A stretch of 64,000 bases of DNA from Roseomonas alba. GTDB taxonomy: Bacteria; Pseudomonadota; Alphaproteobacteria; Acetobacterales; Acetobacteraceae. The stretch is from the NCBI RefSeq assembly GCF_019430885.1, contig NZ_JAHYBZ010000003.1, positions 496,001 to 560,000 on the forward strand. The letters are read 5' to 3'. A program made the translations under genes and the position numbers. Of the stretch, positions 36,683 to 44,574 are shown piece after piece; positions within the stretch are counted from its first letter, which is position 1, and each line of letters opens with the position of its first letter. Below the pieces are notes generated by a model that was given only the letters and a program-made list of their open reading frames with translations, was not told the origin of the DNA and ran no database searches.

Positions 36683-37123
36683 CTACCGGGGCGCGGCCGT
36701 CCGACTGTCGGTCCGATAGCCGAGCGGGTCGAGCCGGGCCGGCATGGCGAGAACCGGGGATCCGGCCCTGCAATCCCAACCCAACGACGTGTCGTTGAAC
36801 GCCGTTGGAACGAAGCTGTCCGGCTGTCGGGCGCAGTAGGCCGGAACCTGAGGGCTCGGCGCCAAGCCGTGCAGGTTCCGCCTGCAAAGATAGTCGTTGG
36901 CATAATAGGCGCAGAGCATCACGCGCCCTGCCATGCATCGCCAACTGTAAGACTGGGGCGACCCATCGGACCGTCTCTCATCCATCGTGCCACCAGTGTC
37001 GTCGTCACCCACGGCGGCGCAATACGGAGCGAGGTTCGCGGGCGTCGCCGACCGTGGTCGCGCAACGGCGGCACGCGCATGCGCAGAGGCCGCGCGGAAG
37101 GCCACGGCAGGCCGGGCCGCCAT
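36683..37123 (-). CDS. Small Cys-containing envelope protein of unknown function
   Basis: A protein of about 146 residues. The C-terminal part has a pattern seen in small exported alphaproteobacterial proteins: SWRCMAGRVMLCAYYANDYLC, then PAYCARQPDSFVPTAFN, then GWDCRAGSPVL. Evenly spaced Cys and aromatic residues suggest disulfides outside the cytoplasm. I do not recognise a named function. The start is uncertain: this ATG lies just after a 7 x 8-bp repeat, and the frame stays open upstream through the repeat to a TTG at 37222, giving a leader rich in AVLPCCRA. The hydrophobic end LPALMAARPAVAF could be part of a signal peptide. Confidence 0.55.
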   Translation of the reverse strand: MAARPAVAFRAASAHARAAVARPRSATPANLAPYCAAVGDDDTGGTMDERRSDGSPQSYSWRCMAGRVMLCAYYANDYLCRRNLHGLAPSPQVPAYCARQPDSFVPTAFNDTSLGWDCRAGSPVLAMPARLDPLGYRTDSRTAAPR

Positions 37124-37132
37124 CAGTGCCGG

Positions 37133-37188
37133 CAGCACGGCAGCACGGCAGCACGGCAGCACGGCAGCACGGCAGCACGGCAGCACGG
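37133..37188. repeat. Octanucleotide tandem repeat, 7 copies of CAGCACGG
   Basis: Seven exact head-to-tail copies of an 8-bp unit, followed by a broken eighth. The array lies 9 bp upstream of the proposed ATG of the 36683-37123 gene. Because 8 is not a multiple of 3, gain or loss of a unit would shift any frame translated through it. Such arrays in other bacteria change length by slippage and switch genes on and off. Confidence 0.95.
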
Positions 37189-37273
37189 CAGCCAGGTCGA
37201 CGCCGTTGCACGCGTTGGACAAGTGGCATTGCGGCCCACACAGTGCCCCGGTGGTCAGCGTGTAGCCGCGCCC

Positions 37274-37600
37274 TTAATGGGTCCTCGCGGCGTCCGGCAG
37301 CCCCATCCCCGCGGCGGCGCGGCCGAGATAGTAATAGCCGATGTCCTGCATGTAGCCGATCCGCGCGACCAGCAGCGCCAGTTCCTCCCAACGGCCCGCG
37401 GTATCGAGCGCGCCCGCCGCCCGCCTGTTCTGCACCCAGGAGGCGATGCAGCCGACCGTGCACTCCAGCGCGGTCTGGCCGGCACGGAAGGTCGTGATCA
37501 TCTGGGCGCGCGCGGTGGGGTCGGAGATGTCGGCCGGCGGGACGCACGCCGAAAGCCCCCAGGCGACAGCCAGCAGAACGACGAGGTACGACACGCGCAT
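37274..37600 (-). CDS. Putative lipoprotein with TPR-like end, possibly truncated
   Basis: A 108-residue protein starting MRVSYLVVLLAVAWGLSAC, a lipoprotein signal with the lipobox LSAC. The mature part contains a Cys pair ECTVGC and a helix pair GRWEELALLVARIGYMQDIGYYYLGRAAAGMGLPDAARTH that looks like a tetratricopeptide repeat. It stops right where the second helix of the repeat would continue, so the gene may be a shortened version of a longer TPR lipoprotein. It would be anchored in the inner or outer membrane. The function is unknown. Upstream in-frame ATGs exist, but they would bury the signal peptide. Confidence 0.6.
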   Translation of the reverse strand: MRVSYLVVLLAVAWGLSACVPPADISDPTARAQMITTFRAGQTALECTVGCIASWVQNRRAAGALDTAGRWEELALLVARIGYMQDIGYYYLGRAAAGMGLPDAARTH

Positions 37601-37805
37601 CCATCGCGCGATGGCGGCTGCGGCATCGTGGCAGCCAGGGAGGATGCGCGGCATGGTGGCCTCTGCCATGCCGGGGCGGCCATGCGCGGATGCTCGCGCC
37701 ATCCGGCATGTCCCCGGGGAGCCGGGGCATCCGGCCGCTCCGCGTCCATCCTATCGAGCGGGCGTCGTTTGTTGCAATACCGCAATTGATGGGAGGCAGC
37801 GCGGG

Positions 37806-38084
37806 CTAGGCCGCTCGCAGTACGTCCTCGCCGCCGCTGAGTTCCGTCACGCCCACGACCTGGGACAGGTTGCCGGCGACGAGATGGACCATGCCGGCGG
37901 GCATGGCATCGAGGCCGATCTCGACGCGCATCACCTCACCGAGACGCCGCGCCGTAACGCGGTCCGGCACCAGGTCGCGCTTGGCGAGCGGTTGCAGCAG
38001 GCGGGACAGCAGCCCGGGAGACGCCTCGGCCAGCAGGACGAAGCGCGCGGAAACGAAATTGTCGTGTTCGGACATGGCGATCAA
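37806..38084 (-). CDS. Small ACT-like domain protein
   Basis: A 92-residue protein with a beta-alpha-beta pattern: FVSARFVLLAEASPGLLSRLLQPLAKRDLVPDRVTARR, then GEVMRVEIGLDAMPAGMVHLVAGNLSQVVGVTEL. This resembles the ACT regulatory domain of acetolactate synthase small subunits, where the loop EASPGLLSRLL would bind an amino acid. No enzyme domain is attached. It may be a free-standing sensor. An ATG three codons downstream is also possible. It is divergent from phaB across 331 bp. Confidence 0.6.
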   Translation of the reverse strand: MIAMSEHDNFVSARFVLLAEASPGLLSRLLQPLAKRDLVPDRVTARRLGEVMRVEIGLDAMPAGMVHLVAGNLSQVVGVTELSGGEDVLRAA

Positions 38085-38415
38085 GGAATCCGGCAGTGGT
38101 AGCGCTCGGGCGGGGCAATCCTACGGCCGAAGGCACGCCCGCCCGGGGCGCGGACCTGATCAGGCCGTGCCGGTAATTCGCCCAGTGATGCGCCACTGCG
38201 GTGCCATGCCGATTGCTTAGCACCCCACAGCGCAGCGCACCAGACCCGGCAGGCGCGACGGCGGGCCAAGCGACGGCACTGCCGTCCTGCCGCACTGCAC
38301 GCTTTCCCCCTGGCGTGCGAAGTCCCGACAGGATTTGATGAGCGTCAAGGATTGCGCGGCTTTACCGGACCATTGATACCGCTCAAGCGCATCCGCCCGA
38401 GGGAGGAGATCAGGC
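38085..38415. other. Divergent intergenic region between ACT-like gene and phaB
   Basis: This 331-bp region has no gene. It should carry both promoters. The only recognisable site is an FNR/FixK-like box at 38335-38348. GGAGGAGATC just before 38416 is the phaB ribosome binding site. Confidence 0.6.
38335..38348. promoter_or_regulatory. FNR/FixK-type binding box upstream of phaB
   Basis: TTGATGAGCGTCAA fits the TTGA-N6-TCAA consensus and differs from the classic TTGAT-N4-ATCAA at a single position. Its centre lies about 74 bp upstream of the phaB start codon, a plausible activator position for a transcript starting some 30 bp before the gene. The role is inferred from the match and location. 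Confidence 0.5.
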
Positions 38416-39138
38416 ATGGCTCGCGTCGCACTTGTCACCGGAGGTCAACGCGGCATCGGTGCCGCCATCAGCGAGGCGCTGCAGGCGGCCGGCCGCAAGG
38501 TCGTCGCCTCCTACGCCGGCAACGATGCGGCGGCCGAGGCCTTCACCAAGCGCACCGGCATTCCCTGCTACAAGTTCGATGTCGCGGACTACGACTCCTG
38601 CACCGATGCGGTGAAGAAGATCGAGGCCGAGGTCGGCCCGATCGAGGTGCTGGTGAACAACGCCGGCATCACCCGCGACGGCACGATGAAGCGCATGAAC
38701 CGCGAGATGTGGGACGCGGTCATCGATACCAACCTCGGATCCTGCTACAATATGTGCAAGCTGGTCTGGGATGGCATGACGGCGCGCAAGTTCGGCCGCA
38801 TCGTCAATATCGGGTCCATCAACGGCCAGGCGGGCCAGTACGGCCAAGTGAACTACGCCGCGGCCAAGTCGGGCATCCACGGCTTCACCAAGGCGCTCGC
38901 CCAGGAAGGCGCCCGCACGCAGATCACCGTGAACGCGATCGCGCCGGGCTATGTGGACACCGAGATGGTGCGCGCCGTGCCGCCCGACGTGCTCGAGAAG
39001 ATCATCGCGCGCATCCCGCGCGGCCGGCTCGGCACGGCCTATGACATCGCGCGCGGCGTGGTGTTCCTCACCGCCGACGACGCCGACTTCATCACGGGCT
39101 CGACCCTGTCGATCAACGGCGGCCAGCACATGTACTGA
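38416..39138 (+). CDS. phaB: Acetoacetyl-CoA reductase PhaB
   Basis: A 240-residue NADPH-dependent short-chain reductase that makes (R)-3-hydroxybutyryl-CoA for polyhydroxybutyrate. Cofactor motif TGGQRGIG is at residues 8-15, NNAGITRDGTMKRM is the PhaB-typical segment, SINGQAGQYGQVNYAAAKSG contains the Ser, Tyr and Lys of the catalytic triad, and the protein ends GGQHMY. The combination QAGQ-x-GQVNY distinguishes PhaB from FabG. phaA and phaC are not in the window. A strong GGAGGAGATC precedes the start, and an FNR-like box suggests control by oxygen. Confidence 0.93.
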   Translation: MARVALVTGGQRGIGAAISEALQAAGRKVVASYAGNDAAAEAFTKRTGIPCYKFDVADYDSCTDAVKKIEAEVGPIEVLVNNAGITRDGTMKRMNREMWDAVIDTNLGSCYNMCKLVWDGMTARKFGRIVNIGSINGQAGQYGQVNYAAAKSGIHGFTKALAQEGARTQITVNAIAPGYVDTEMVRAVPPDVLEKIIARIPRGRLGTAYDIARGVVFLTADDADFITGSTLSINGGQHMY

Positions 39139-39247
39139 CAGCGCGTGGAGGAGGGGCAGCCGCCGCTCCTCCGCTGTCATGGCGGGCTGACGCGCGGGCG
39201 TCGGCGTGGCAGGCTGCCCCCAACGCAGAAGGGCAGGAACCATCACC

Positions 39248-39886
39248 ATGGGCTACGCCATCATCGCCTGGGACGGGCCGGACCCGGCCCGCCGCGCCGC
39301 ATCGCGCGACCGGCACCTCGCCGTCATCACCCGCTGGGCGCAGGAGGGCCGGTTGGCTCTCGGCGTGCCGCTCTTCACGCCGGACTGGAAGCCGGCCGGA
39401 TCGCTTATGGTGCTGGACGTGCCCGACAAGGCCGGGCTCGATGCCTACCTCGCCGAGGAGCCGTTCGTGGTCGAGGGCGTGTGGGACCGCTGGACCGCGC
39501 ATCCCTTCCGTATTGCGCCGCTGCCCTATCGTCCGCTCCCGCAGCCGGGCGAGCCGATCTCCGCCACCCGCACCCACACGGTCATCGTCGCGCAGGACGG
39601 CACGGATGCCGGCGCGGCGGAGCGCCGCGCTGCCGCCCGGCCCGGACATATCGCACGGGTGAACAGCATGGCGGCGGATGGCACGCTCGCCATGGGGGGC
39701 GCGATCCTGGACGACGCCGGGACCATGCGCGGGTCGATCGCCGTCACACGTCACGCGACGGATGACGCGGCGCGCGCCTGGATGGCGGAAGACCCCTATG
39801 TGACCCATGGCGTGTGGCAGGACATCACGCTGTACGGGACACGCTTCGCGCCGTTGCCATACCGGCCGCTGCCAGGGGCGTCGTAG
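39248..39886 (+). CDS. Tandem YciI-domain protein
   Basis: A 212-residue protein made of two YciI-like units. The first half has AIIAWDGPDPARRAASRDRHL, a GRLALGVPL strand and AEEPFVVEGVWDRWTAHPFRIAPLPYRPLP. The second half repeats these with GHIARVNSMAADGTLAMGG and AEDPYVTHGVWQDITLYGTRFAPLPYRPLP. YciI domains normally form dimers of the ferredoxin-like fold with a His/Asp site, so this is a covalent dimer. The first unit keeps RHL and the second GHI at the His position. The chemistry is unknown. It stands alone, 110 bp after phaB. Confidence 0.85.
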   Translation: MGYAIIAWDGPDPARRAASRDRHLAVITRWAQEGRLALGVPLFTPDWKPAGSLMVLDVPDKAGLDAYLAEEPFVVEGVWDRWTAHPFRIAPLPYRPLPQPGEPISATRTHTVIVAQDGTDAGAAERRAAARPGHIARVNSMAADGTLAMGGAILDDAGTMRGSIAVTRHATDDAARAWMAEDPYVTHGVWQDITLYGTRFAPLPYRPLPGAS

Positions 39887-39979
39887 GGCGGAACGGGAAG
39901 CGGCCCCGCCCCTGCCCTGGCCGTTGTATCGATAAGCATCGCGCGACGCCGGGCCGATGCCCCCGGGGCGTGATCTGCT

Positions 39980-40384
39980 TTAATCCAGCGCGCGCGCGGC
40001 CAGATCCTCCCGCCGGCAGACCTCCAGCGCCGCCTCATGCGTCGCTTCCAGCAGGACCGGCGGGGCCATGCCGGCCTGGCGCGCCTCATCCCAACGTTCG
40101 GCACAGAGGCACCAGCGATCGCCGGGCCGCAACCCGGCAAAGCCGAATTCCGGCCGTGGCGTCGACAGGTCGTTGCCGGCCGCCTGGCTGAAGGCGAGGA
40201 AGGCGGCGGTGACCTCGACGCAGACCACGTGCCGCCCCACATCCGCCGGCCCGGTGTTGCAGCAGCCGTCACGGAAGAATCCCGTCACCGGCGCGACGGA
40301 GCAGGGCAACAACGCGCCGCCCAGCACGTTGCGCGCCTGGGGGCGGGGCGGCAGGCGGCGGATCGGGCCGTCGTCCAGCGGCAT
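39980..40384 (-). CDS. DUF2237 family protein
   Basis: A 134-residue protein with the DUF2237 pattern: [80 protein letters not shown] and [15 protein letters not shown]. Conserved Cys residues are present at GCC and WCLC. The function of the family is unknown. Its ATG overlaps the stop of the upstream DUF1674 gene by one base (TGATG), so the two are co-translated. Confidence 0.9.
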   Translation of the reverse strand: MPLDDGPIRRLPPRPQARNVLGGALLPCSVAPVTGFFRDGCCNTGPADVGRHVVCVEVTAAFLAFSQAAGNDLSTPRPEFGFAGLRPGDRWCLCAERWDEARQAGMAPPVLLEATHEAALEVCRREDLAARALD

Positions 40385-40554
40385 CAGAAGTCGCTGACGC
40401 GGCCCTTGCGCTCCCAGTCGCCGAAGCGGGTGGGCTCGGGGCCGGTGGGGCCGCCGATCTCCTTCGGCATCGGGGGGGCGGGGGGCTTCGGGTCGGCCTT
40501 CGCGTCCGGGGTCACGGCGGGCTTCGGATCGGGGTTGGGGGTCGTCTCGGTCAT
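40384..40554 (-). CDS. DUF1674 protein, SDHAF4-like succinate dehydrogenase assembly factor
   Basis: A 56-residue protein with a Pro/Lys/Asp-rich lead and the invariant DUF1674 end [25 protein letters not shown]. In mitochondria the homologous SDHAF4/Sdh8 binds the flavinated subunit of succinate dehydrogenase before assembly, and the bacterial proteins are presumed to act alike. The small size, end motif and TGATG overlap with DUF2237 support a real gene. It is divergent from htpX, 54 bp away. Confidence 0.9.
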   Translation of the reverse strand: MTETTPNPDPKPAVTPDAKADPKPPAPPMPKEIGGPTGPEPTRFGDWERKGRVSDF

Positions 40555-40608
40555 GGCGGGGATGATGTAGGCTGTCCCGGCCTGCGACGCAGCAGTGGAG
40601 AGAGGGGC

Positions 40609-41547
40609 ATGAGCGGATATCTGCGCACGGCGGTTCTTCTGGCAGCGCTGACGGCGCTGTTCGGGGGGCTCGGCTTTGCCATCGCGGGGCAGCAGGGCAT
40701 GATCCTGGCGCTGCTGTTTGCCGGCGGCATGAATCTGTTCGCCTGGTGGAACAGCGATCGGGTGGTGCTGCGCATGCAGAATGCGCAGCCGATCAGCCCG
40801 CATGACGCACCGCGCCTGTACGAGATCACGGCGCAGCTCGCCCAGCGCGCGGGGCTGCCCATGCCGGCGCTGTATGTGATCCATGAGGACCAGCCCAACG
40901 CCTTCGCCACCGGGCGCAGCCCGTCGAGCGCAGCCGTGGCCGTGAACACCGGCCTGCTGAACCTGATGCCCGAGGAGGAGGTGGCCGGGGTGATCGCGCA
41001 TGAGCTCGCCCACATCAAGAACCGCGACACGCTGATCATGACGGTGACGGCGACAGTGGCGGGCGCGATCTCCATGCTCGCGAATTTCGGCATGTTCTTC
41101 GGCGGCGCCCATCGCGACCGCAACCAGAGCCCGTTCGGCCCGATCGCGATGATCCTGATGCTGATCCTCGCCCCCCTTGCGGCGGCAGTCGTGCAGATGG
41201 CGATCAGCCGGTCGCGCGAATACGAAGCCGACCGGGTAGGGGCGGAGATCACCGGCAACCCGCTCGGCCTCGCCTCTGGCCTGCAGCGGCTGGAACACTA
41301 CGCCCATCAGATCCAGAACTACGGCGCCGAGGCGAACCCCGCCGCGGCGCATATGTTCATCATCAACCCACTCTCCGGGGCGCGGATGGACAACCTGTTC
41401 TCGACCCATCCGAGCACCGCGAACCGCGTGGCGGCGCTGCAGGAGCTGGCGGCACGGATGGGTCAGAGCCGAGGCGGCCCGGGCGCAGCGCCACCGGCCG
41501 CAGCACCGGGCCCGTGGTCGGGCGGGCGGCGGAATCCCTGGGGATGA
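40609..41547 (+). CDS. htpX: Zinc metalloprotease HtpX
   Basis: A 312-residue inner-membrane M48 protease that degrades misfolded membrane proteins. Two N-terminal helices are [23 protein letters not shown] and [17 protein letters not shown]. The zinc motif is HELAH (H131, E132, H135) in [14 protein letters not shown], and the third ligand Glu is in [13 protein letters not shown]. Two more hydrophobic segments follow the zinc site. It ends in a Gly/Pro/Ala-rich tail somewhat longer than usual. Such genes are commonly induced by envelope stress; no operator is recognised here. Confidence 0.96.
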   Translation: MSGYLRTAVLLAALTALFGGLGFAIAGQQGMILALLFAGGMNLFAWWNSDRVVLRMQNAQPISPHDAPRLYEITAQLAQRAGLPMPALYVIHEDQPNAFATGRSPSSAAVAVNTGLLNLMPEEEVAGVIAHELAHIKNRDTLIMTVTATVAGAISMLANFGMFFGGAHRDRNQSPFGPIAMILMLILAPLAAAVVQMAISRSREYEADRVGAEITGNPLGLASGLQRLEHYAHQIQNYGAEANPAAAHMFIINPLSGARMDNLFSTHPSTANRVAALQELAARMGQSRGGPGAAPPAAAPGPWSGGRRNPWG

Positions 41548-41664
41548 GACACCGGCGAAGGGCTGCAACGTGCCGGGGAGCGGCGCGCTGGCGGGACTTC
41601 GTTCTTCTGGGCTGAGTGTCCAGCAGCCCCCTTGTCGTTTGGATGCGTTCGCCGTGATCGCGGT

Positions 41665-41685
41665 CGGAGGGGCGCCGCCCCTCCG
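41665..41685. repeat. Hairpin of the GAGGGGC/GCCCCTC type between htpX and phosphatase gene
   Basis: CGGAGGGGC-GCC-GCCCCTCCG forms a perfect 9-bp stem in the 206-bp gap between convergent genes. It is like the outer hairpins of the repeat loci but lacks the GGCCTTTGG partner. It may end transcription from either side. Confidence 0.7.
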
Positions 41686-41753
41686 GCTCCGCTACGCGGA
41701 AGCCAGAACCGCCTACGTCCTCGGTGCACCCCGCCTGAGAGGCGCCTCCCCCT

Positions 41754-42311
41754 TCACGGATGCTTCCACGGCACCAGCGCCGGCCCTGGCGCCGTCGGGT
41801 CCACGCGCAGCATCTCTCCATTCGTCACGCTGCGGCCCGTCAGCGCCATGATGAACCCCCAATGCGAGACCACCAGCGTGTGCTCCCAGCCATCCAGCGC
41901 GGCCATTTCCGCGCGAAACAGTCCGGCGCGGCCTTCGACCTGGACGGCGGGCTCCTCCTCGGGCGGCCACCAGACTTCTTCGAGATGGGCGAAATCCACC
42001 TCCGGGAAGGTTTCAGCCAGGAAGGTCCGGGGGCTGCCGACGTCGCAGGAGAAGGCATAGCGTTCCCGCACCACCGGGGTGATGGTCAGGGGCAGCCCGA
42101 GCCGCTGGGCCGTCGGCAGCGCGGTCTGGATGGCGCGGCGATAGGGGGAGACGAGGATGCGGCGGATGTCCTCCCGGCCCAGCGTCTCGGCCGCCGACCG
42201 GGCCTGCTCGTGGCCAAGCGGTGTCAGGACGGGGTCGGCGATGCCAGGATCCCTGCGCGTCTGGGTGAAGAGGAGGTTGAACTCGCTCTGGCCGTGGCGG
42301 AGGAGGATCAT
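41754..42311 (-). CDS. Histidine phosphatase (phosphoglycerate mutase-like) family protein
   Basis: A 185-residue protein starting MILLRHGQSEFN, the RHG motif with the catalytic His that is phosphorylated. The family elements DPVLTPLGHEQARSAAETL, ILVSPYRRAIQTA and the second His in VVSHWGFIMALTG are all present. It hydrolyses a phosphate monoester; the substrate is unknown. The longer upstream frame has no similarity, and the start is fixed by the N-terminal strand. It is divergent from timA with 121 bp between. Confidence 0.92.
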   Translation of the reverse strand: MILLRHGQSEFNLLFTQTRRDPGIADPVLTPLGHEQARSAAETLGREDIRRILVSPYRRAIQTALPTAQRLGLPLTITPVVRERYAFSCDVGSPRTFLAETFPEVDFAHLEEVWWPPEEEPAVQVEGRAGLFRAEMAALDGWEHTLVVSHWGFIMALTGRSVTNGEMLRVDPTAPGPALVPWKHP

Positions 42312-42432
42312 CCGGCGCTTCCCTGCAACATCACCTTCCGCGTAGCCGGCCGGAAAGCCGCCGGCAACCTGAAGCGGTTCATGTTGCGACGAGACCCCGG
42401 CCGCCCTAAGTGAGAAAGATGAGGAGAGTGTC

Positions 42433-43098
42433 ATGACTGGCGGCCTGCCGATTGATCTGATCCTGTTCGCGATGGTTGCGGCCTTCCTGGTGCTGCGCCT
42501 GCGCAGCGTGCTGGGCCGCCGCACTGGCTTCGAGCGTCAGCCGGGCGAAGCCACGCCCGGCGCCGCCGTGCCGCCCGCCGCGCGGGAGGCGGAGCTGCCG
42601 CCCCCGCCCCAGGCGGGCGCCGCGATGCGCGCCCTGCCTGACCCGCGTTCGCCACTCGGCCAGTCGCTGATGCGCATTCGTGGCGTCGACCCGGCCTTCG
42701 AGCCCGGCGCCTTCCTGGGCGGCGCCGAAGGTGCTTTCCGGATGATCGTCCAAGCCTTCGCAGCCGGCGATCGCGACACGCTGCGCAACCTGTTGTCCGA
42801 GGAGGCCTTCGCCGGCTTCGACCAGGCGATTTCCGCGCGCGAGACGGCCGGTGCGACCCAGCGGACCGAGCTGCGTGCGATCCACGACATGGCGATCGAG
42901 GAAGCCGAGCTGAAAGGCACCATCGCCGACATCACCGTGCGCATCGTGTCGGATCAGGTGAACCTGACGATCGCACAGGACGGGTCGATCGCCGCGGGTG
43001 CGGAGGCTGTGACGGAAATCACGGACCTCTGGACGTTCCAGCGCGATCTTCGGTCGTCCGATCCCACCTGGAGACTGGTGGGAACCCGGTCTGCCTAG
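42433..43098 (+). CDS. Tim44/TimA family protein
   Basis: A 221-residue protein. One N-terminal helix, LPIDLILFAMVAAFLVLRLRSVLGRR, is followed by a Pro/Ala-rich linker and a Tim44-like domain: GAFRMIVQAFAAGDRDTLRNLLSEEAFAGFDQAI and later LWTFQRDLRSSDPTWRLVGTRSA. Bacterial TimA is the alphaproteobacterial relative of mitochondrial Tim44 and is membrane anchored with a cytoplasmic or periplasmic domain of uncertain role. The timA-mltA order is conserved in the class. The next conserved gene, a Smr-domain protein, is missing here and replaced by an epimerase. Confidence 0.92.
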   Translation: MTGGLPIDLILFAMVAAFLVLRLRSVLGRRTGFERQPGEATPGAAVPPAAREAELPPPPQAGAAMRALPDPRSPLGQSLMRIRGVDPAFEPGAFLGGAEGAFRMIVQAFAAGDRDTLRNLLSEEAFAGFDQAISARETAGATQRTELRAIHDMAIEEAELKGTIADITVRIVSDQVNLTIAQDGSIAAGAEAVTEITDLWTFQRDLRSSDPTWRLVGTRSA

Positions 43099-43177
43099 CC
43101 CAGGACCGGGGCGCCCGCGACTTTCCTACAGCCCCCGGAGAGTCGCGGCGCCGGCTGGGCAGAGGTATAAAACGACC

Positions 43178-44512
43178 ATGTCACGGACGGCCCAAAACGG
43201 CCGCGCGGCGCCGGCTGCGGCCATCCTGCTGTCGACCCTGCTGCTGGGCGGGCCGGCCAGCGCGCAGGATGGCGCCGCGCCCGCCGCGGCACCCGCCCCT
43301 CCCGCCACGGAAGGCGCGCAGCCCCCGTCCCTGCGTCCTGCCGCCTTCAGTGAGTTGCCCGGATGGGGCACTGACCGCCAGGCCGAGGTACTCCCCGCGC
43401 TGCTCGCCTCCTGCGGTGCGCTGCGGCCGATGCGCCCGGAAACGCCGCTGGGCGGCCAGGGCGAGGCGGCGCTGCGGGCCGGCACCGCCTTCGCCTGGCA
43501 CGGCATCTGCGCCGACATGCGGGAACTCGCGCGCGCCCTGCCACGGCCCCCGCGTTTTGCGCCCAACGCGCCGCGCGGCCCGCTCTATCGCCGCCGAATG
43601 GCCGCCTGGGAGGCCGAGCGCAACGACATCGTCCGCGCCTATATCGAGGCGCGGTTCGAGGTCTTCGCGATCGGCGCCGGCCTGATGACCGGCTACTATG
43701 AACCCATCCTGCGCGGTGCGCCGGCGCAGGATGAGGTCTTCCGCACCCCGCTCCTGGCCCGGCCGCCGGAGCTGGTCGAGCAGCCTGTCGCCGGCAATCC
43801 GCTGCGCCGACGCTTCGGGATGATGGTGGAAGGGCGACTAGAACCCTTCTTGCCCCGCTCGGCGATCGACACCGGCGCATTGGCCGGGCGCGGGCTGGAA
43901 CTCGCCTGGGTGGACGATCCTACTGATGCTTTCTTCCTGCAGATCCAGGGCTCGGGCCGCGTCATGCTGCCGGATGGGCAGATGATGCGGGTCGGCTACG
44001 CCGGGCAGAATGGCCAGCCCTATGTGCCCATCGGCCGCGTGCTGATCGAACGCGGGGAACTGACGCGCGACCAGATGTCGATGCAGGCGATCCGCGCCTG
44101 GCTGACCGGCGTCGGGCATGACCGCACGAACGAGGTGCTGCGTGCCAACCCGTCCTATGTCTTCTTCCGGGTCGTCGATGGCCTGACGCCGGACCAGGGG
44201 CCGATCGGTGCCATGGGGGTGCCGCTGACCCCGGGGCGCAGCGTGGCGGTGGACCGGACCTTCATCCCGCTCGGGACGCCGATGTTCGTCTCCGTGCGGG
44301 ACCCGATGGCGCGGCGGGGCGTGGAACCCACCGGCCGGCTGGTGGTGGCGCAGGATACCGGCGGCGCCATCCGGGGGCCGGCGCGCACCGACTACTTCTG
44401 GGGCTGGGGCCCGGAAGCCGGCGAGCGCGCCGGGCGCATGCGCGACGAAGCCGAGGTCTTCATCCTGCTGCCCCGTGCCGATGAGGTCGCAACGGCCCCG
44501 CAGGCGCAGTAG
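43178..44512 (+). CDS. mltA: Murein transglycosylase A (MltA)
   Basis: A 444-residue lytic transglycosylase that cleaves glycan strands of peptidoglycan to 1,6-anhydro-muropeptides. The signal peptide MSRTAQNGRAAPAAAILLSTLLLGGPASAQ has no lipobox, so it is probably soluble in the periplasm. The MltA domain spans about 140-320, with GLMTGYYEPILRG and LAWVDDPTDAFFLQIQGSGRV. The 3D domain follows, with VAQDTGGAIRG and the active-site Asp in ARTDYFWGWGPEAGERAG. It lies 79 bp after timA and probably shares its promoter region. Confidence 0.95.
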   Translation: MSRTAQNGRAAPAAAILLSTLLLGGPASAQDGAAPAAAPAPPATEGAQPPSLRPAAFSELPGWGTDRQAEVLPALLASCGALRPMRPETPLGGQGEAALRAGTAFAWHGICADMRELARALPRPPRFAPNAPRGPLYRRRMAAWEAERNDIVRAYIEARFEVFAIGAGLMTGYYEPILRGAPAQDEVFRTPLLARPPELVEQPVAGNPLRRRFGMMVEGRLEPFLPRSAIDTGALAGRGLELAWVDDPTDAFFLQIQGSGRVMLPDGQMMRVGYAGQNGQPYVPIGRVLIERGELTRDQMSMQAIRAWLTGVGHDRTNEVLRANPSYVFFRVVDGLTPDQGPIGAMGVPLTPGRSVAVDRTFIPLGTPMFVSVRDPMARRGVEPTGRLVVAQDTGGAIRGPARTDYFWGWGPEAGERAGRMRDEAEVFILLPRADEVATAPQAQ

Positions 44513-44574
44513 CGGCCGACGTGCATGGACTCTCCTCCCCGGCAGGGCAAGGATGCCGGCCGGAGGAACCGCCT

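Noticed and set aside
37133-37188. CRISPR-like array
   Set aside because: The repeats are 8 bp with no spacers, so this is a simple tandem repeat.
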